A DNA stretch of 64,000 bases from Pegea sp. RAD2-039 (lineage: Eukaryota > Chordata > Thaliacea > Salpida > Salpidae), in contig JAQGEQ010000165.1 of the NCBI GenBank assembly GCA_034620365.1, positions 1 to 64,000 on the forward strand, given 5' to 3'. The notes under the pieces are model-generated. The model was not told the origin of the DNA. It ran no database searches and was given only the letters and a program-made list of their open reading frames with translations. Positions 25,001 to 46,100 of this stretch are shown one piece after another. The number at the start of each line of letters is the position of its first letter. Within the stretch, counting starts at the first letter, position 1. The position numbers and the translations under genes were made by a program.

Positions 25001-26386
25001 TTTTCAGTTAAATATTTATCAGAAAACATTTCTGCCTCCTTTTCACTTTTCTATATTTAAACACAAAAATAGAGATTGACTAATATCAAGAGTTTTATTT
25101 ACTTCATCTAAAGATGACTCTGAGTTTTCCGTTTCTTCTTCAATAGTAAATAGACAGTTAACCTTCGAATAAACACTATCAAATATATCCAAATTATCTT
25201 CCGTCGGCTCCTTTAAAATGTCAAAAAACTTAAGTTACATTTCATAACATAAATTTTACAGATAAGCAGATAAAACGAAATTTTTTGAACAAGTACATAA
25301 TTTAATGTAAATGCTACTACCATTTTAAGACAATTCAATTTTGCAAAGTTATTTTAAAAGTTTTCAGCCTTACAAGTTTACTAATATCCAAGAAAACTCT
25401 GAATTGAACGAAATTGAATCACAGTTTAACTCGTCAACAAAACGAGTTATTTCTACTTTTTGTATCTTGTTTGTAAAGCGCTAATTCTAGTCAATAAAAG
25501 TTAAATTATGCATGAAATCTCAAAATACTCATAGCTGAATTAAATATTAATGCTGCAACTTTGAGCCAACTCTTTTAATAAAATAAATCTTTTTCACTGT
25601 TAATAATTTCTCCGAGTTTAGTGGATTTATAGATAATAAAGTTCCCTTAAATATTTCAACTCATATTTTTTTCAAAGTTATATTCAAAACAAAACAAACT
25701 AATAAATAAAGTAAAGAACGAAACTACATAAAAAGCTCCTTTGGTTGAAATGTTGACAAAAAAAAAGTTTTGTTTAAAAACGTTACTTCAATTGAAACTC
25801 CATCAAACGATTTTGATGTGTCTTCATCAGATACAGGATAGCCATCAGATAAGTCGTCATGGAGAAAGTTGAAGATCTCGGCGGGAAGAAGATCTATCTC
25901 CTGCAATAAATACTTCATTAGATTAATTATTTAAATTAGAATATTTTTTAATGAGACAAGTTGTTGGTTTTATCTTCAAATACCATTGGTTTGTTTTTAG
26001 AAATAGTTTGCCAGCTGCAAAATTCTTCATTTTCTTCCAAACTGTCTTTAGTGAAATTAATCAAACTTCTCGAAAATCCCTTCAAAGAACTCATTTAAAA
26101 ACGCCTTAAATAAGCATCTAAGTGATGAATTATTTAACTACTTCCAAAATTTCTTTACAAAACCTAAACTTGTTTGAAATTTATTAAATTTTAGTTTTTT
26201 GATAAAAAATTAAATCTACTTTTATTATTTGAATAAAAGAACATCAGAAAGTTATTTTACTTCTTCAACTTTTTCCTCAACTTCAAAATGTTTTTTTGAA
26301 ATGAAATTGGAGAATGTGGTATCATAATCTTCATAACCTTTCTCATTCACCACTAATGCAATTTCTGACAAAAAATTTGTCGTCAT
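22095..26386 (-). CDS. Unrecognised acidic protein built from nine phase-0 symmetric exons
   Basis: Spliced by eye on the minus strand: 26261-26386 (ATG), 25984-26079, 25787-25900, 25103-25210, 24961-25050, 24577-24648, 22428-22472, 22261-22380 and 22095-22148 (stop). Each exon has a GT donor and AG acceptor, each is a multiple of three (42, 32, 38, 36, 30, 24, 15, 40 and 18 codons) and every junction is phase 0. The product is about 274 residues, rich in Glu, Asp, Ser and Lys, with no signal peptide or membrane segment and a basic tail (KCKKRIKARK). Two exons share an EEFC motif (NEEFCSWQT and SEEFCIQNK), hinting at exon duplication. I do not recognise the family. Extra exons may hide in the 2.1-kb intron between 22473 and 24576. 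The 45-bp exon and the last exon are the least certain. Confidence 0.65.
24139..24218 (+). repeat. 80-bp inverted repeat, left arm
   Basis: In inverted orientation this matches 26672-26752. Over the core 68 bp from TTTGTGAGAATGTG to TTATTGAAATAAA I count five mismatches. The arm is GC-richer than its surroundings and has a GTTAGCGGGAGGTA core with a small GGAGG/CCTCC hairpin. It lies inside the 2.1-kb intron of the acidic-protein gene. Confidence 0.85.
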
Positions 26387-28041
26387 TTTCAAGTCTTCTC
26401 TCACAAATACTTATAAATGTGACAATTCAGTCTGAATAAGAAACATAAAACAACTAATAAGAGAATGATGTTACAAGAACAATTTTAAGCGATTTACTTG
26501 CAAAAAAATACATCAAAAATTCGCGAAACCTTAAAACTTTAGCACATCTAGTGACTAATTCTATTTAAAACTGTTTCATTTTAGAAGTTTTTCTGTCCTA
26601 CAAAAGGATTACGAATTTAATAGCAAATTAAAGTTTGTTTTATTATCTTTGTTTTACTAAAGAAAAATGTATTTATTTCAATAAATTCGAAGGAGAGTGC
26701 CTGAAGAGGGTACCTCCCGCTAACACACATTCTCACAAACAATTTCTGTATTCTACCATACTAAGTTTTACTTTCTAAAGATATTTTGTCAATAAACAGT
26801 AACTTTAAAGAAGTTTTCAAACTTATAAATAGATTTTCTTCAAATTTTACAAAATATATTAATCAATAAAGATCGATTTTTTGTCTTCATCAAAAGTTTG
26901 AAGACTTTTTTTTCACTTTTTGTGGAAACAACAAATTTCAACAATGAATAAAGTAATCATTTGATAAATATAGAGTTCTCAGCTTCCAAGGTCTTCTTGA
27001 ATCTCACAGCTTTTCATAAACTTTCTATTCAATTCAAAAATTCTTTCCATACTTTCTCTTTTTTTAATTTTGTTTTTAATTATTCAGATTTTATTTATAA
27101 GATCATTTTATAAGATCAAGTTTTATTGATAAACTTTTTTAGTAGTCTAGTTGATAATATTTGTAAATATAAAAAGTTTTTTTTTGTCTTTTATAATTGC
27201 TTAGAAAGATAAATTTGAAAACGTTGATTTCAAACTATTATAATCTTAATTTGAAACTAAAATCAAAAGTCCGATTTGCTTACTAACAAACTGAAAATCT
27301 ACATAATTTTGTATTTTTAGAAATATATACGATTATCAACTTCAATAGAAAGGTCAGAGATTACAACTGAAAGTTTTCTTATTACCAATCATAAGTCTGT
27401 TATTTCTATAGATTCAAAAAACAAAATTTCACAAAAAATTGATTTCAGAGTTTCAAACCTTTTTTTCACATTTGCTTTCCTCAAAATAATTTGAAGTCAA
27501 AATTATATTTTGTAGTTTTATATGAACTAATCTATTAAGTTTGGAAAAAACAAAAGTAAATCTGTTTAAACAAAAAATAAAATCTTTAATTTCCATTTTT
27601 TTGTGTTTTATTAATTAGTGTACCCCAGAATAATAAACCATTCAAAAATCAACATTTGTTAAATAGATAAATCTAACTGTTCAGAAAATGCAATAGATAA
27701 TTCATTATAGAATCATCATAAATTTTATTATCTTCAATGAAAAAAAAATTCCAATTTTTTTGCGCTTAAAAATAACAATTTCATCAAAACCACAAAAAAT
27801 GCAAATTTGATTTAAAAAGAAATATAAAAGTTGAGAATTTATGTTTTTACTACGACAGTGACAAGGAATATCTCAGGAAAAATTATAAAAGACTAAATAA
27901 TGTTTTAAAATATGATACAGCTTTTAAATCAAAAGTTTTTTATCTAGAACAAAAATTGATTTACGTAAAAAGTTTGTTTTTCAAAACTACTTGAGTTAAA
28001 ACAAAATAATTTCAGAGTTTCATCTTTTCAAATATTTCGAT
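26387..28041. other. Intergenic between the acidic-protein gene and the ShKT-trypsin gene
   Basis: Contains the right inverted-repeat arm (26672-26752); otherwise AT-rich non-coding DNA. No exon, TATA box or RNA gene could be supported here. Confidence 0.5.
26672..26752 (-). repeat. 80-bp inverted repeat, right arm
   Basis: Reverse complement of the left arm, starting about 290 bp upstream of the acidic-protein start codon. The two arms enclose a 2.6-kb span carrying exons 1-6. They could be the ends of an inserted element, two independent insertions of a small repeat, or two copies of a small structured RNA gene. No target-site duplication was evident by eye. Confidence 0.85.
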
Positions 28042-31584
<3,543 letters not shown>

Positions 31585-31686
31585 ATTCACCTTGAAGTGA
31601 ATCAAATATTTCAGGAAGTTTATCAAAAGTGCTTCTTACTGATACAGCTGTTTAAATTTGAAATGAGTAATTTGCTAGTTAAGGTG

Positions 31687-31754
31687 TATATATACGTAAA
31701 CAACAATTCCACTTTCATCACGAAGTGATTTCCGTGAAAGATAAGCTGACGTCA
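31687..31754 (-). promoter_or_regulatory. Promoter of the ShKT-trypsin gene
   Basis: Read on the minus strand: TGACGTCA (a perfect cAMP-response-element palindrome, 31747-31754), a GATA-type site (CTTATCT, 31739-31745), GGAAATCAC (31725-31733), then TATATATA at 31687-31694. The start codon follows about 105 bp later. The GGAAATCAC-to-TATA gap of 30 bp is nearly the same as at the astacin locus. Assignment rests on motif and position only. Confidence 0.55.
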
Positions 31755-36975
<5,221 letters not shown>

Positions 36976-37034
36976 TTTATAAAATTCAGTTCAAACTTCT
37001 AAACTAAAGATAATCTAAGGACTTGTTCCTGGAG

Positions 37035-37117
37035 ATATATATAACACTAACATCCGGGCTCTTCATCATTATTTTGGTGATTTCCCGTCACGAGGAGGAA
37101 GAGAAGATTTAGATAAC
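37035..37117 (-). promoter_or_regulatory. Promoter of the astacin-ShKT-trypsin locus
   Basis: Read on the minus strand: a GATA-type site (GTTATCT, 37111-37117), GGAAATCAC (37077-37085), then TATATATATC at 37035-37044, about 60 bp upstream of the ATG. The motif order and the 32-bp gap to TATA repeat those of the ShKT-trypsin gene, suggesting the two protease loci are expressed together. Confidence 0.55.
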
Positions 37118-37445
37118 TTGTTGTCATCTCAGCTTCTCACTTCATTTGCATAAGATCAATAATGATGAGATATGTAGACAAAGAACGTTAATCACAAATT
37201 AAAATAAACAATTACTTTCAACAAAAGATCATTTTTCGAATGTTTTTATAACTTTCAAACAAAATGTGATTAGATTACAAAGAATCAATTTTGTTGCTTT
37301 GAATCAAACACTTGAAACGCTTTTCTTTGTTCGCTTTTCAGAACGATTAAAAGAATAAAAAAAGAAAAACTTTTAAAATTTCAAATATTTATTCTAAGCT
37401 TAATTAAATTAAATTTTTACAAATTTTTCTTTTAGACAATTTTTG

Positions 37446-37597
37446 TTATTTTAATTTTTCACTAAGACATATGTACAAACAACATGTTTGTGTGAAGTCA
37501 TGGGTTTGCTGCAAACTTTCTACTTGGTCGTGAATGACGACATCTTCCTCATTAATCTTTGCATCCGCTCCAACATCATGAACTGAAGTTATAGGAA
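37446..37597 (-). other. Orphan exon-like segment (possible terminal coding exon)
   Basis: On the minus strand an acceptor (TGTTGTAG) at about 37598-37605 is followed by 50 open codons. They start FLPITSVHDVGADAK, include NEEDVVIHDQVESLQQ, and end in TAA at 37446. Composition is protein-like and GC-richer than its flanks, unlike the random AT frames nearby. I find no partner exon within the 2.6 kb upstream, so it may be a relic, a terminal exon of a gene with a long intron, or chance. Confidence 0.35.
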
Positions 37598-37605
37598 GGA
37601 ACTAC

Positions 37606-40184
37606 AACAGATGACTGAATCTTAAAGATAGATTGTTATTAATTTAGAAATCAATCAATTAATTATTTGTTTTTAGTTTTGGAAATTTTTTATGAAAATT
37701 AATTCAGTTGAAACTTGAACTTTAAACTTTTATTTTTAATTCATCTTCATCAAAACTAAAGAATTTTTTTCATAAAGATTTTCTATAAAAGATGTAAGAT
37801 GTTGAAAATAATTTTAGGAAATTAATTTGGACCAAATTTACTTTTTTAATCTTATTAAAGAACTTTATACTTTTATGTTTATTCTATTTTAATTTTTTAA
37901 TAATTTCGAAAATTTTTGTGAAACTTTTTTAACTCAAAAAATTAATAGGAAATCTGGTAATTAACTTTTATTAGCAAATGAGTTGAAAGGTTTTAGTTTT
38001 GCCTGAGGCTTTCAGTCTTGTTATTTAGAAGAGTTACATAAATAAAAAAATCTTCTGAACAAACATAAGTTAAAAATAAAAGTTTTAAATCATTATGAAG
38101 TTCTTAGGACTTTAACTGTTTTGAGAGTAGTTAGAACCTTTTAATAAACTCTTAAAAGTAAAAAAAATTATTTTTGTAAATAATATGTTTTCTTTCGATT
38201 TTAATGTTTTATTTAGTTTTAACTTTCGTGAAAAATGGAATAAATATAATATTTATGTATTTATGTATCATAATTTGGTTAATATTTAAACAAAATTTGG
38301 TTTTTAGTGATATTATTTAATGAAAAGTTATTAATGGATATTTGATAGAAAGCAGACTTCAAAAGCTTTTTTAAACGTTGATTTGAAAGTTTGAAGAAAA
38401 ACTGAAAATTTTCAAACGTTTTAGACAAAGTTTTTGATTTAATCACAAAATAGTTTCGAATATAATTTTTTGTTTAAATAAAAAACTGTAAAAATAGAAA
38501 ATAGTGATTACTAATTTGTAAGCTGAGTTTTGTCACTCAAACAAAGAAATCAAATTAAAAATTTCAAAAATAAAGCTAAAATATTCGATTAAAATTTCAT
38601 CTGTGAATCAGATATAATAATTCTGATGTCAAGCGTTCTTACAAACAATTAATTTGATTTGTAGCTACAAAAACTTATCCAAATTACTCTGCCAAGTGAT
38701 TACTCATATTAATGTCTGTTTATTTTCAAAGTTTATCTAAAATTACTTAGGCAACTGATTAAAGATTTGCTGATCAATTTGCAAATAAATAATATCTAAA
38801 TCTGTTTCAATGTTTATTTGCTAATCTCGTGTAATGACTCGCAATACTGCTATTTTTTCGTTTTTCTGTAAAAGATTATCTTTTATGCTCAAAATGTTTA
38901 CAAAAAGAAAATTTGAAATCGGCTTTTAAAAACAATTAAAATGTATTTTTCATCCTTTTGATTTTAACATTTTTTTACAAACAAAAATATAAAAGTTTGT
39001 TGTGTATTGAAATTTATCTTTTTAGTGTATATCGAAAACAACAACAAAATAAATTAATTAAAACTTATTAATTTCCAAACTTGATATTCAGCTTTATGTA
39101 AATTTTCCAAAACTTGTTAAATACAAACTGATTTTAAATTTATAAAAGTTAAATTTCATTTTTGCTAATTTGAAGTAAATAATGATTAAAAGTAAATTAC
39201 ACTTCTTTGGAAGATTTAATTGGTTAAGAAAACTTTTCAATTAATTTTTAATTGATTCAATTTATCAATAAGGAGTAGAATCGTAAAGTCAAAGAGGTTT
39301 TCAAACATTTTTAGCAAAATTTTCTAATTTATTCATAAAAGTTTTTTAATTATCTAGATGTCAGTTTTAATAACTTTGAAATTCTACAAAATTATTCTTG
39401 CTTACAAATTCTCTAAAATTTTAATATAATTTTTTTCTTTTATTAATTCCAAATCTTATATAATTCAAAGCAACTTTAATTAAACTCTCTTAGTCACCTT
39501 CAAATACATAATGACGTAAGCATCTCAAATCGATCTCAACAACATAGATAAATATGACGTCATAAGCCAGACAACTGTTATCTTAGTTACAACCAGAATG
39601 TTCTGGCGTTACCAAGGGTATTTAGATGTTACAACTTATAGCTGCACTGATATTATATTATTTTTCTTTTGTTCATTTTATATAGGGTTTCTTTAAAACT
39701 TTTTTATAGAAAGTTAAAGTTGAATAAAAAGACTTTAAAGAAGTTTTTTATACATTTTTTAGAAGTTTTATTTTTGAGTAACTGCAACTACTTCAAAGAA
39801 GTAAATTTAAAAAACCAAAAAAGTTTTCAGCTTTTTAAGTTTCCAAAAAATTATTCACTTAAAAAAGCTGAAATAAGATTTATGAGATATTTGTTAATTT
39901 TATAAAATAAATAAGATAAACTCTGCAACTGTTTTTTCTTTTAAACTTTTTCTAATGAGCGACAAAAACCTAAAAATTGTGTTTCACGATTTGAATTAAA
40001 ACTTAAAAATTTCATTTGTAAAAAATTTAGTTTGAAAAATACTTTATATCAAACACTAAACAAAGAAGTACTCTTTGAGTTCAAGTTATCAAATTTAAAA
40101 ATAGTTAAGTAGATTTTAAATAAGGTCAATACATCGTACAAAGAAATATATTTTTATCTTAAAATCATTTAATGATCAGTAGAA
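37606..40184. other. Intergenic, upstream region of the Ig/FN3 gene
   Basis: Non-coding and AT-rich apart from a regulatory-looking cluster at 39512-39608. The open frame at 39669-39905 is Lys/Phe/Leu-rich random-type sequence and is not called. Confidence 0.5.
39512..39608. promoter_or_regulatory. Cluster of palindromic factor sites upstream of the Ig/FN3 gene
   Basis: Within 100 bp of otherwise AT-only DNA there are TGACGTAA (39512-39519), a perfect TGACGTCA (39555-39562), a GATA-type TTATCTTA (about 39579) and CCAGAATGTTCTGG (39594-39607). The last has the nGAAnnTTCn core of a heat-shock element. They lie about 600 bp upstream of the start codon at 40185. Enhancer or promoter function is inferred from motif density only. 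Confidence 0.4.
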
Positions 40185-43100
40185 ATGCCTAGCAAGTCAG
40201 GAAGGTGTAGTGGTGATGCTTTACCTTTAAATGATAATCTTGTTTATGTAAATCGTCTGGATTCACCTTTCACTTCATCACCAAATCAGAGGTATATTTC
40301 ATTTCAGTACAATACGAAATTAACAATTAGAGTTTTTCTAAATAATTACAAACAAGAATAAAATGTAATCTCAGTAATATTCGCTAAATTAAATATGTAA
40401 AAAAATGAAAATATACAAACCAAATTTTAGCTATAAGTATCAAATTTTAGCTATAAGTATCAAATTTTACTTTAACTGTCACACAGAGTATTTATTTTAA
40501 ACTTTTTATCAGTTTACTTCTAACAGCTACTTCATCAAAACATTTTGAACAAAATATTAAATATTTAAAAACAAATCTAACAACAAATTTTTTTATTTAA
40601 ATTTTCTTCTACAGACATCGTGAAAGTACAATGCAGCCTTACAGAGATGGAAGAAGATACAATTACCGAACTCCCTCGCCAGCAAACCACTATCGACAAA
40701 TCAAACCTCAATCTAAAGAATATACGCGAGCACTACTCGCTGATGAGGTAAAGGAGTTTTCAGGTTGATACTAAGATCACAAAAGTGAACTATTTAGGAA
40801 GATGATGTCTTATATGAAGAGCCGGAAAGAAGTGAGATTTTGGATAAATACAGGTTTTCGAATTTATTAGAAATCTTTCGTTAAATTGATGAAGATTTTC
40901 AACAGAAAATCTTATTCTCTTCCGATGAGGCAATCCCTTGCTATCTATGATGACACAGATACAATGGATTATGAAATTCCTCGCGAATATCTCGCTCAAA
41001 AAGATCCTTACGGAGTGAAGCAGGAAAAAGCGCGCGAACGTCCATATGACGCAATAGAAGCAGATGCTTCATATGATCGATTAGTGAATCGTCCAAAACG
41101 ACCAGGGCTTTCACCGAGACGAAATCACTATGACTACTACTACTACATAGACGAAGAAGAAGATCCTTACACTGATCATCGTCATCATCGAAGTTCAAGT
41201 GCTGACACTAGAAGGAGCCAGAGCGCTTTGGAAGATATGAATGATGATCATTACCTGAAATCCTACTTCCGAAATTTTAGAGGACCAAGTCGTCGATATG
41301 ATACTGATGGTGAATACAGTGATGTAATCTATGAAGGAAGACCTTATGAAAGAGACTACTACAGACCAGAGTATGAATATCGTTCACATCATAACCCGAG
41401 TGATTATGGTAGATATGGATTCCATGATTATAATGATTATTATGATAGAAACAAAAGTCGAGATTATCGAAGTGGAAACAAGAGTTATTCTGGAAGAGAT
41501 TCTGGTGATTTCAGTCATTCAAGAAGCTCTCAACTTGGATTTGATCCGCCTCATGGTGGAAGAGAATCAAGATCAACTTATGGAAGAAGAAACTCACAAA
41601 GATCTAATGATTACGATTCTAAAACATCTCTCACAAGACAAGATTCTCATGGAAGATCTAATTCATCTTCTCATGATTTAGAAAATACTCATAAAGACAA
41701 GAATCAAGATACACATCAAGATGCACATCAAGATGCACAATCCAACCAACCAACAAATAAATCAAAGTAAATTTCACAAAAATTTCATAAAAGAAAATAA
41801 TCCTGAATTGTTCCAGTGCTGAAAAACGCTTTGAACCATATCAAAGAGAGCACGAAATCATGTCTTCGTTGAGAAAGTCGCGAAGAACACGCGACTTCGA
41901 GCTGGCTCCTCCAGATCCTATGGACTTGAAGAATATTTATGTGTTCGTAAAAAGATCTTTTAGAAATTACTTTTTAGCAAAAAGCTGATTATTTAAAAAA
42001 GTCGAATTTCTGATGTCGTTATGAGTCTTCAAGTTTCAATGAGATATTTTTTAACATTTAAAAATGATTTGAAATTGAACAGTTACAAGACAAGAGGTCC
42101 AGATCGACTCGAGATATTCGATCGAGATAATGAAGTTGCAGATTACAATCGCGAAGACACATATAGAGCTCCAACTTGTGACATTAAACTTCGTTCACAT
42201 ACTGTATGGGAAAAGGTGGAAAAAACTAAAAGTAGTTTAAGTGTTGACTTAATCACGTGACTTGACAACAGATGTACGTGAAGTTCACGTGTACTGTCAA
42301 AGGTAAACCGCTGCCGAAGATAATTTGGTACAAAGATATGATTCCAATTCAACGAATGGTGGCTGATGCTGGTCATGTGAAGATAACAAGCCAATATGGA
42401 GTTCATACTTTAGAAATTTACAGGTCAGTTAACAATGTTTTTGAAGATTCCAAATTATTTTTAATTTAATAACTTTTTGATGATCACTTATTTGATGTCT
42501 TTAAACATTTTAAAAGAATAATTTTATTTAAATATTTTTATCAATTTTAAATATTTATTTAATTTATCTCAATAACCACAGAAACTATTCAATTATTTTG
42601 ACAGCAACAAAAATTAAGACTTTTAACTATTAAAAGATATTTCAGCAAAATAAATGAAGCTTTTGGCGATTTATGATTTAATAAAATCTAATTTCTTCAT
42701 TTGAAAGTCAATTGCGAAAAAAAACTTAAAATTCATAAAATTTGAAAAAGTTTAAATTTGTAATTTGAAAAACCTTTCTTTGGTTTCAGAGCAAGATTAG
42801 ATGATAGTGGAACTTACCGCATTTCAGCACAGAATTGCAAGGGTGAAGTTTCAAGTTTTGCCACTTTAGTTGTTCGTCGATATCAACCAGGTAGAATGGG
42901 CTACCATGAAATTAAAACTGGACTTCATACTCATTTATCATACCAAAATATGGACGGTTTAGATGTTCAAGGTCAGTTTAAGACATTAACATTTTCTAGC
43001 GTGTTTTTTGGGGTTTTTTGGGGTTTTTGGGGATCTTTTGGGGCATATAGATTTCTGCTTCATTTTTCAATTATTATCGAGTTTTGAAAAAGTTTGATTG

Positions 43101-46100
43101 AAAAAGCTTCTAGAGAATTTAGAAGTTTTCAAAATTAAAATGATTTATCGCCGAGTGACAAACGTTTTTTGTTGAAAATTGTGGAAATTTCAGACTAAAT
43201 TTTCAGCTTGCTACGAATTGAAAACTCATTAATGTTTTTGGTTTTATCATTCAAGCTTTTATCAACAAAGTTTTGTTCTTGTGAGGAGCATTTGGTTTTA
43301 TTGATTGATTTCTTTGACGTGATCTTTTAGTTTTGTCTTCAGCTCTTTTCAATATGATTTTTCAGAAAATACAGAAAAAGATTTGATTGAAAAAGATGAA
43401 GTCAAGGAAGAAGAAGAAGAGAAAAATGAGATAAAAATCGATGAAAAAATTGAAGAAAAAATTATAAAAGACGAAAAAGAAGAAGAACTGAAGAGCGAAT
43501 CAGTTATCTCTCAAGACTCTTTTGTTCTTGACATCAGTGATAAGAAAGAAAAAGATTTAAAAAATGAAACAGAATCGGAAATTGTGCAGAATGAAGATGA
43601 CAAAGAAAGAAATGAAATCAGTGAAACAAAAATTGAAGAAGTAAAGCAAGATGATAAACAGTTAGAGGAATACCAGCAGAGTGTAGTGATAAATGATGCC
43701 AAAGTAGAATTAGATGGCTCCCAAAGTGATAAGGATGCAGCAAAAGAAGAGGAAGTCCATCAAAGCATCGAAGAAGAAGTTATTTGTAAAATAGAATCAG
43801 GAGAAGAAAATAAAAGTTTGGAAAAAGAAAAGTTTGATGAAAAAGAATCCAACAAAGAATGTGATCTACCTCAAGATGAAGATCAAGAAGAAGCAGATGT
43901 GGACAGAAGCTGCATCATTGAAGAGTTGATCGCTGAAAGTGACATGGGAGGAAGTAACTCAGATCCAATTCAAAAGAAGAAAGTTCGTTTTGAAGATAAT
44001 CAGCCGAGAAAAGAGATCAAAATAACTCCTGTGGAAGAAGATATCATCATTCCTGAGTATAGTGGATTTGATAAAGATGTAGTTGATGATGACTTTACGA
44101 CAGCTGTTGTTATCAATTCAGAAGATATGATTATTGAAGAGATTATTGAGCCAACCAAAAAAGAAATAAATAAAACGACTTCCGGTGAAATGTTCGAAGC
44201 AAGCGAAGATCCGGAAGTGATTGCGATAAAAAGTCTTGATTCAACTGAAAAGAAAGAAAGATTAGCCGAATGTTTAACTGATAAATTGTCTGAGCCAGTC
44301 AAAGATGAAAAGTGTTTTTCAGTAAAGTCTAACACAGAATTAGTTTTAGAAGACGTCATCGAAATTGCGCATGTAGTTCGCCAGTCTCAAGACAGCCAAG
44401 ATTTGCATCAATTTATGGATAATGACGAAAATGTTGATAATTAGTTGATTAGTGATTGCGATTCAATCGAAACTTTTTCATCTGCTGATGTTGTTTTGCA
44501 CAAACTGATCAGTTATATTGACAAACTGACTTATTGCGTTTGTTTAAAATTAATCTGAACTTTACAAAATTCATAGAGATCTATAATTCTTATAAAAGTA
44601 AGAATAACAAACTACTCAAGTGGTTGGCAGTGTTATGACATCTCTTTTTTTAACTTATATTACCAATTACGATATCTTTAACTTTTCAAAGTCCTTGTGA
44701 TTGGCTAGAACTAATTAAATGTTTTAAAGTTCAAACTCAATCAAATAAAAAAGGAAAATTTGATAAATCTGATAAATGATAAAAAAATATTCTGAGCGCT
44801 TATTAGTTAGCAATTATGCTTCGTGTATTTTGGTATAATATTGTTTGAAATATAAGTTTTAAATACAAAAGATGTGGGAACATTTGTTTTTCGATTATCA
44901 ACTAATATATTTGTTCATGTGAAAAAGATGTAATCAAAATTTCATATTTGTGAAATCATCAAGCTTGCTTCTTTAAAAAACAATAAAAATAATATTAGAA
45001 ATCATCAACATGAAACAAACCAGTTGATAGACACTAAACAAGTAGAACTACAAAAATCTATAAATATATCTAAGCTGTAAATAATCTTTAAAAATATATC
45101 AGCAGAAAAATTGATAATTTCTTTTTATCGAATCAAAATAAACAATTTTTTTAATGTTTTAAAAACAACTTTTATCTAATCAATGTTAGGTAAACGAAAA
45201 TGTGTTAAGCCGATTAATAAAATATGTTTTGCTCAAATACTGATTTAAATTTTTAGCTTTGATGAAATATATAAATGGTTATAATATATTGAAAATAGTT
45301 GATCGTTAAACAGAATTCACAAAAATTAAAACTTTTTCGTCTTTTGTTGAACTTCGAAATATTTCAAAGTGTTCTCAGTACAAAATTTCCAGTAATTTTT
45401 GATAAATCAAAAAACAGAAATTCGATTTCCAGATAATTTTGTGGAAATTAAATAAAACTTTGTTTAAACTCACAAAAATTTAGTTTGTTATAACAAATGA
45501 TTTAAGTTTTTAAACTATCTTATTAAGACACAAATATCTTGTTGTCACTTGATAAATTGTCAAAATATTTCTCAAGTTATTTTTTAATGGAATTTAAAAG
45601 TATTTAAAAAAAAACTCAGTTCTTAAATATTTGAAACAAAAAAGACTTAAAATTACTGATAAGGGTACCTTACATTTCAGTAGATTTTTTACTAATTAAT
45701 TCAAAACTTATTCAAAACAACTCAACATTTTTTTAAGAACAAAAATTTAGGAGTAAAAAAAACTAAAAAGATATTTTGTTAGAAAGATTACTTTTTGCAG
45801 GATACCCAAAGTTTGTGAATAAATTGCAAAACCAAACTGTAAATGAAGGAGAAGCAGTGAAGTTGGTTTGTAGTGTTGAAGGATCTCCAAGTCCGGATGT
45901 ATTTTGGACTTTAAACGGTAAAAATTTCATCTTTTAAACGTTGATTTTCTTTTTTATGAAGTTTTTTTAATTTCAGGGAAAATCTTAGAGAATAAAGAAA
46001 GCTTCATTTGCAAGTTAGATGGGAAAGTAGCTAGCCTGTCAATCAATAAAACTCATCCTGATCATGAAGGTTTGTAACATCTCAACTTTACCCACAAAAT

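Noticed and set aside
39669..39905. 78-residue plus-strand ORF upstream of the Ig/FN3 gene
   Set aside because: Lys/Phe/Leu/Asn-rich composition as expected by chance, no domain and no splice context.
40941..44359. Antisense and shifted ORFs over the Ig/FN3 N-terminus and acidic exon
   Set aside because: Shadows of the real exons; the sense frame carries the Ig signature and in-phase splice sites.
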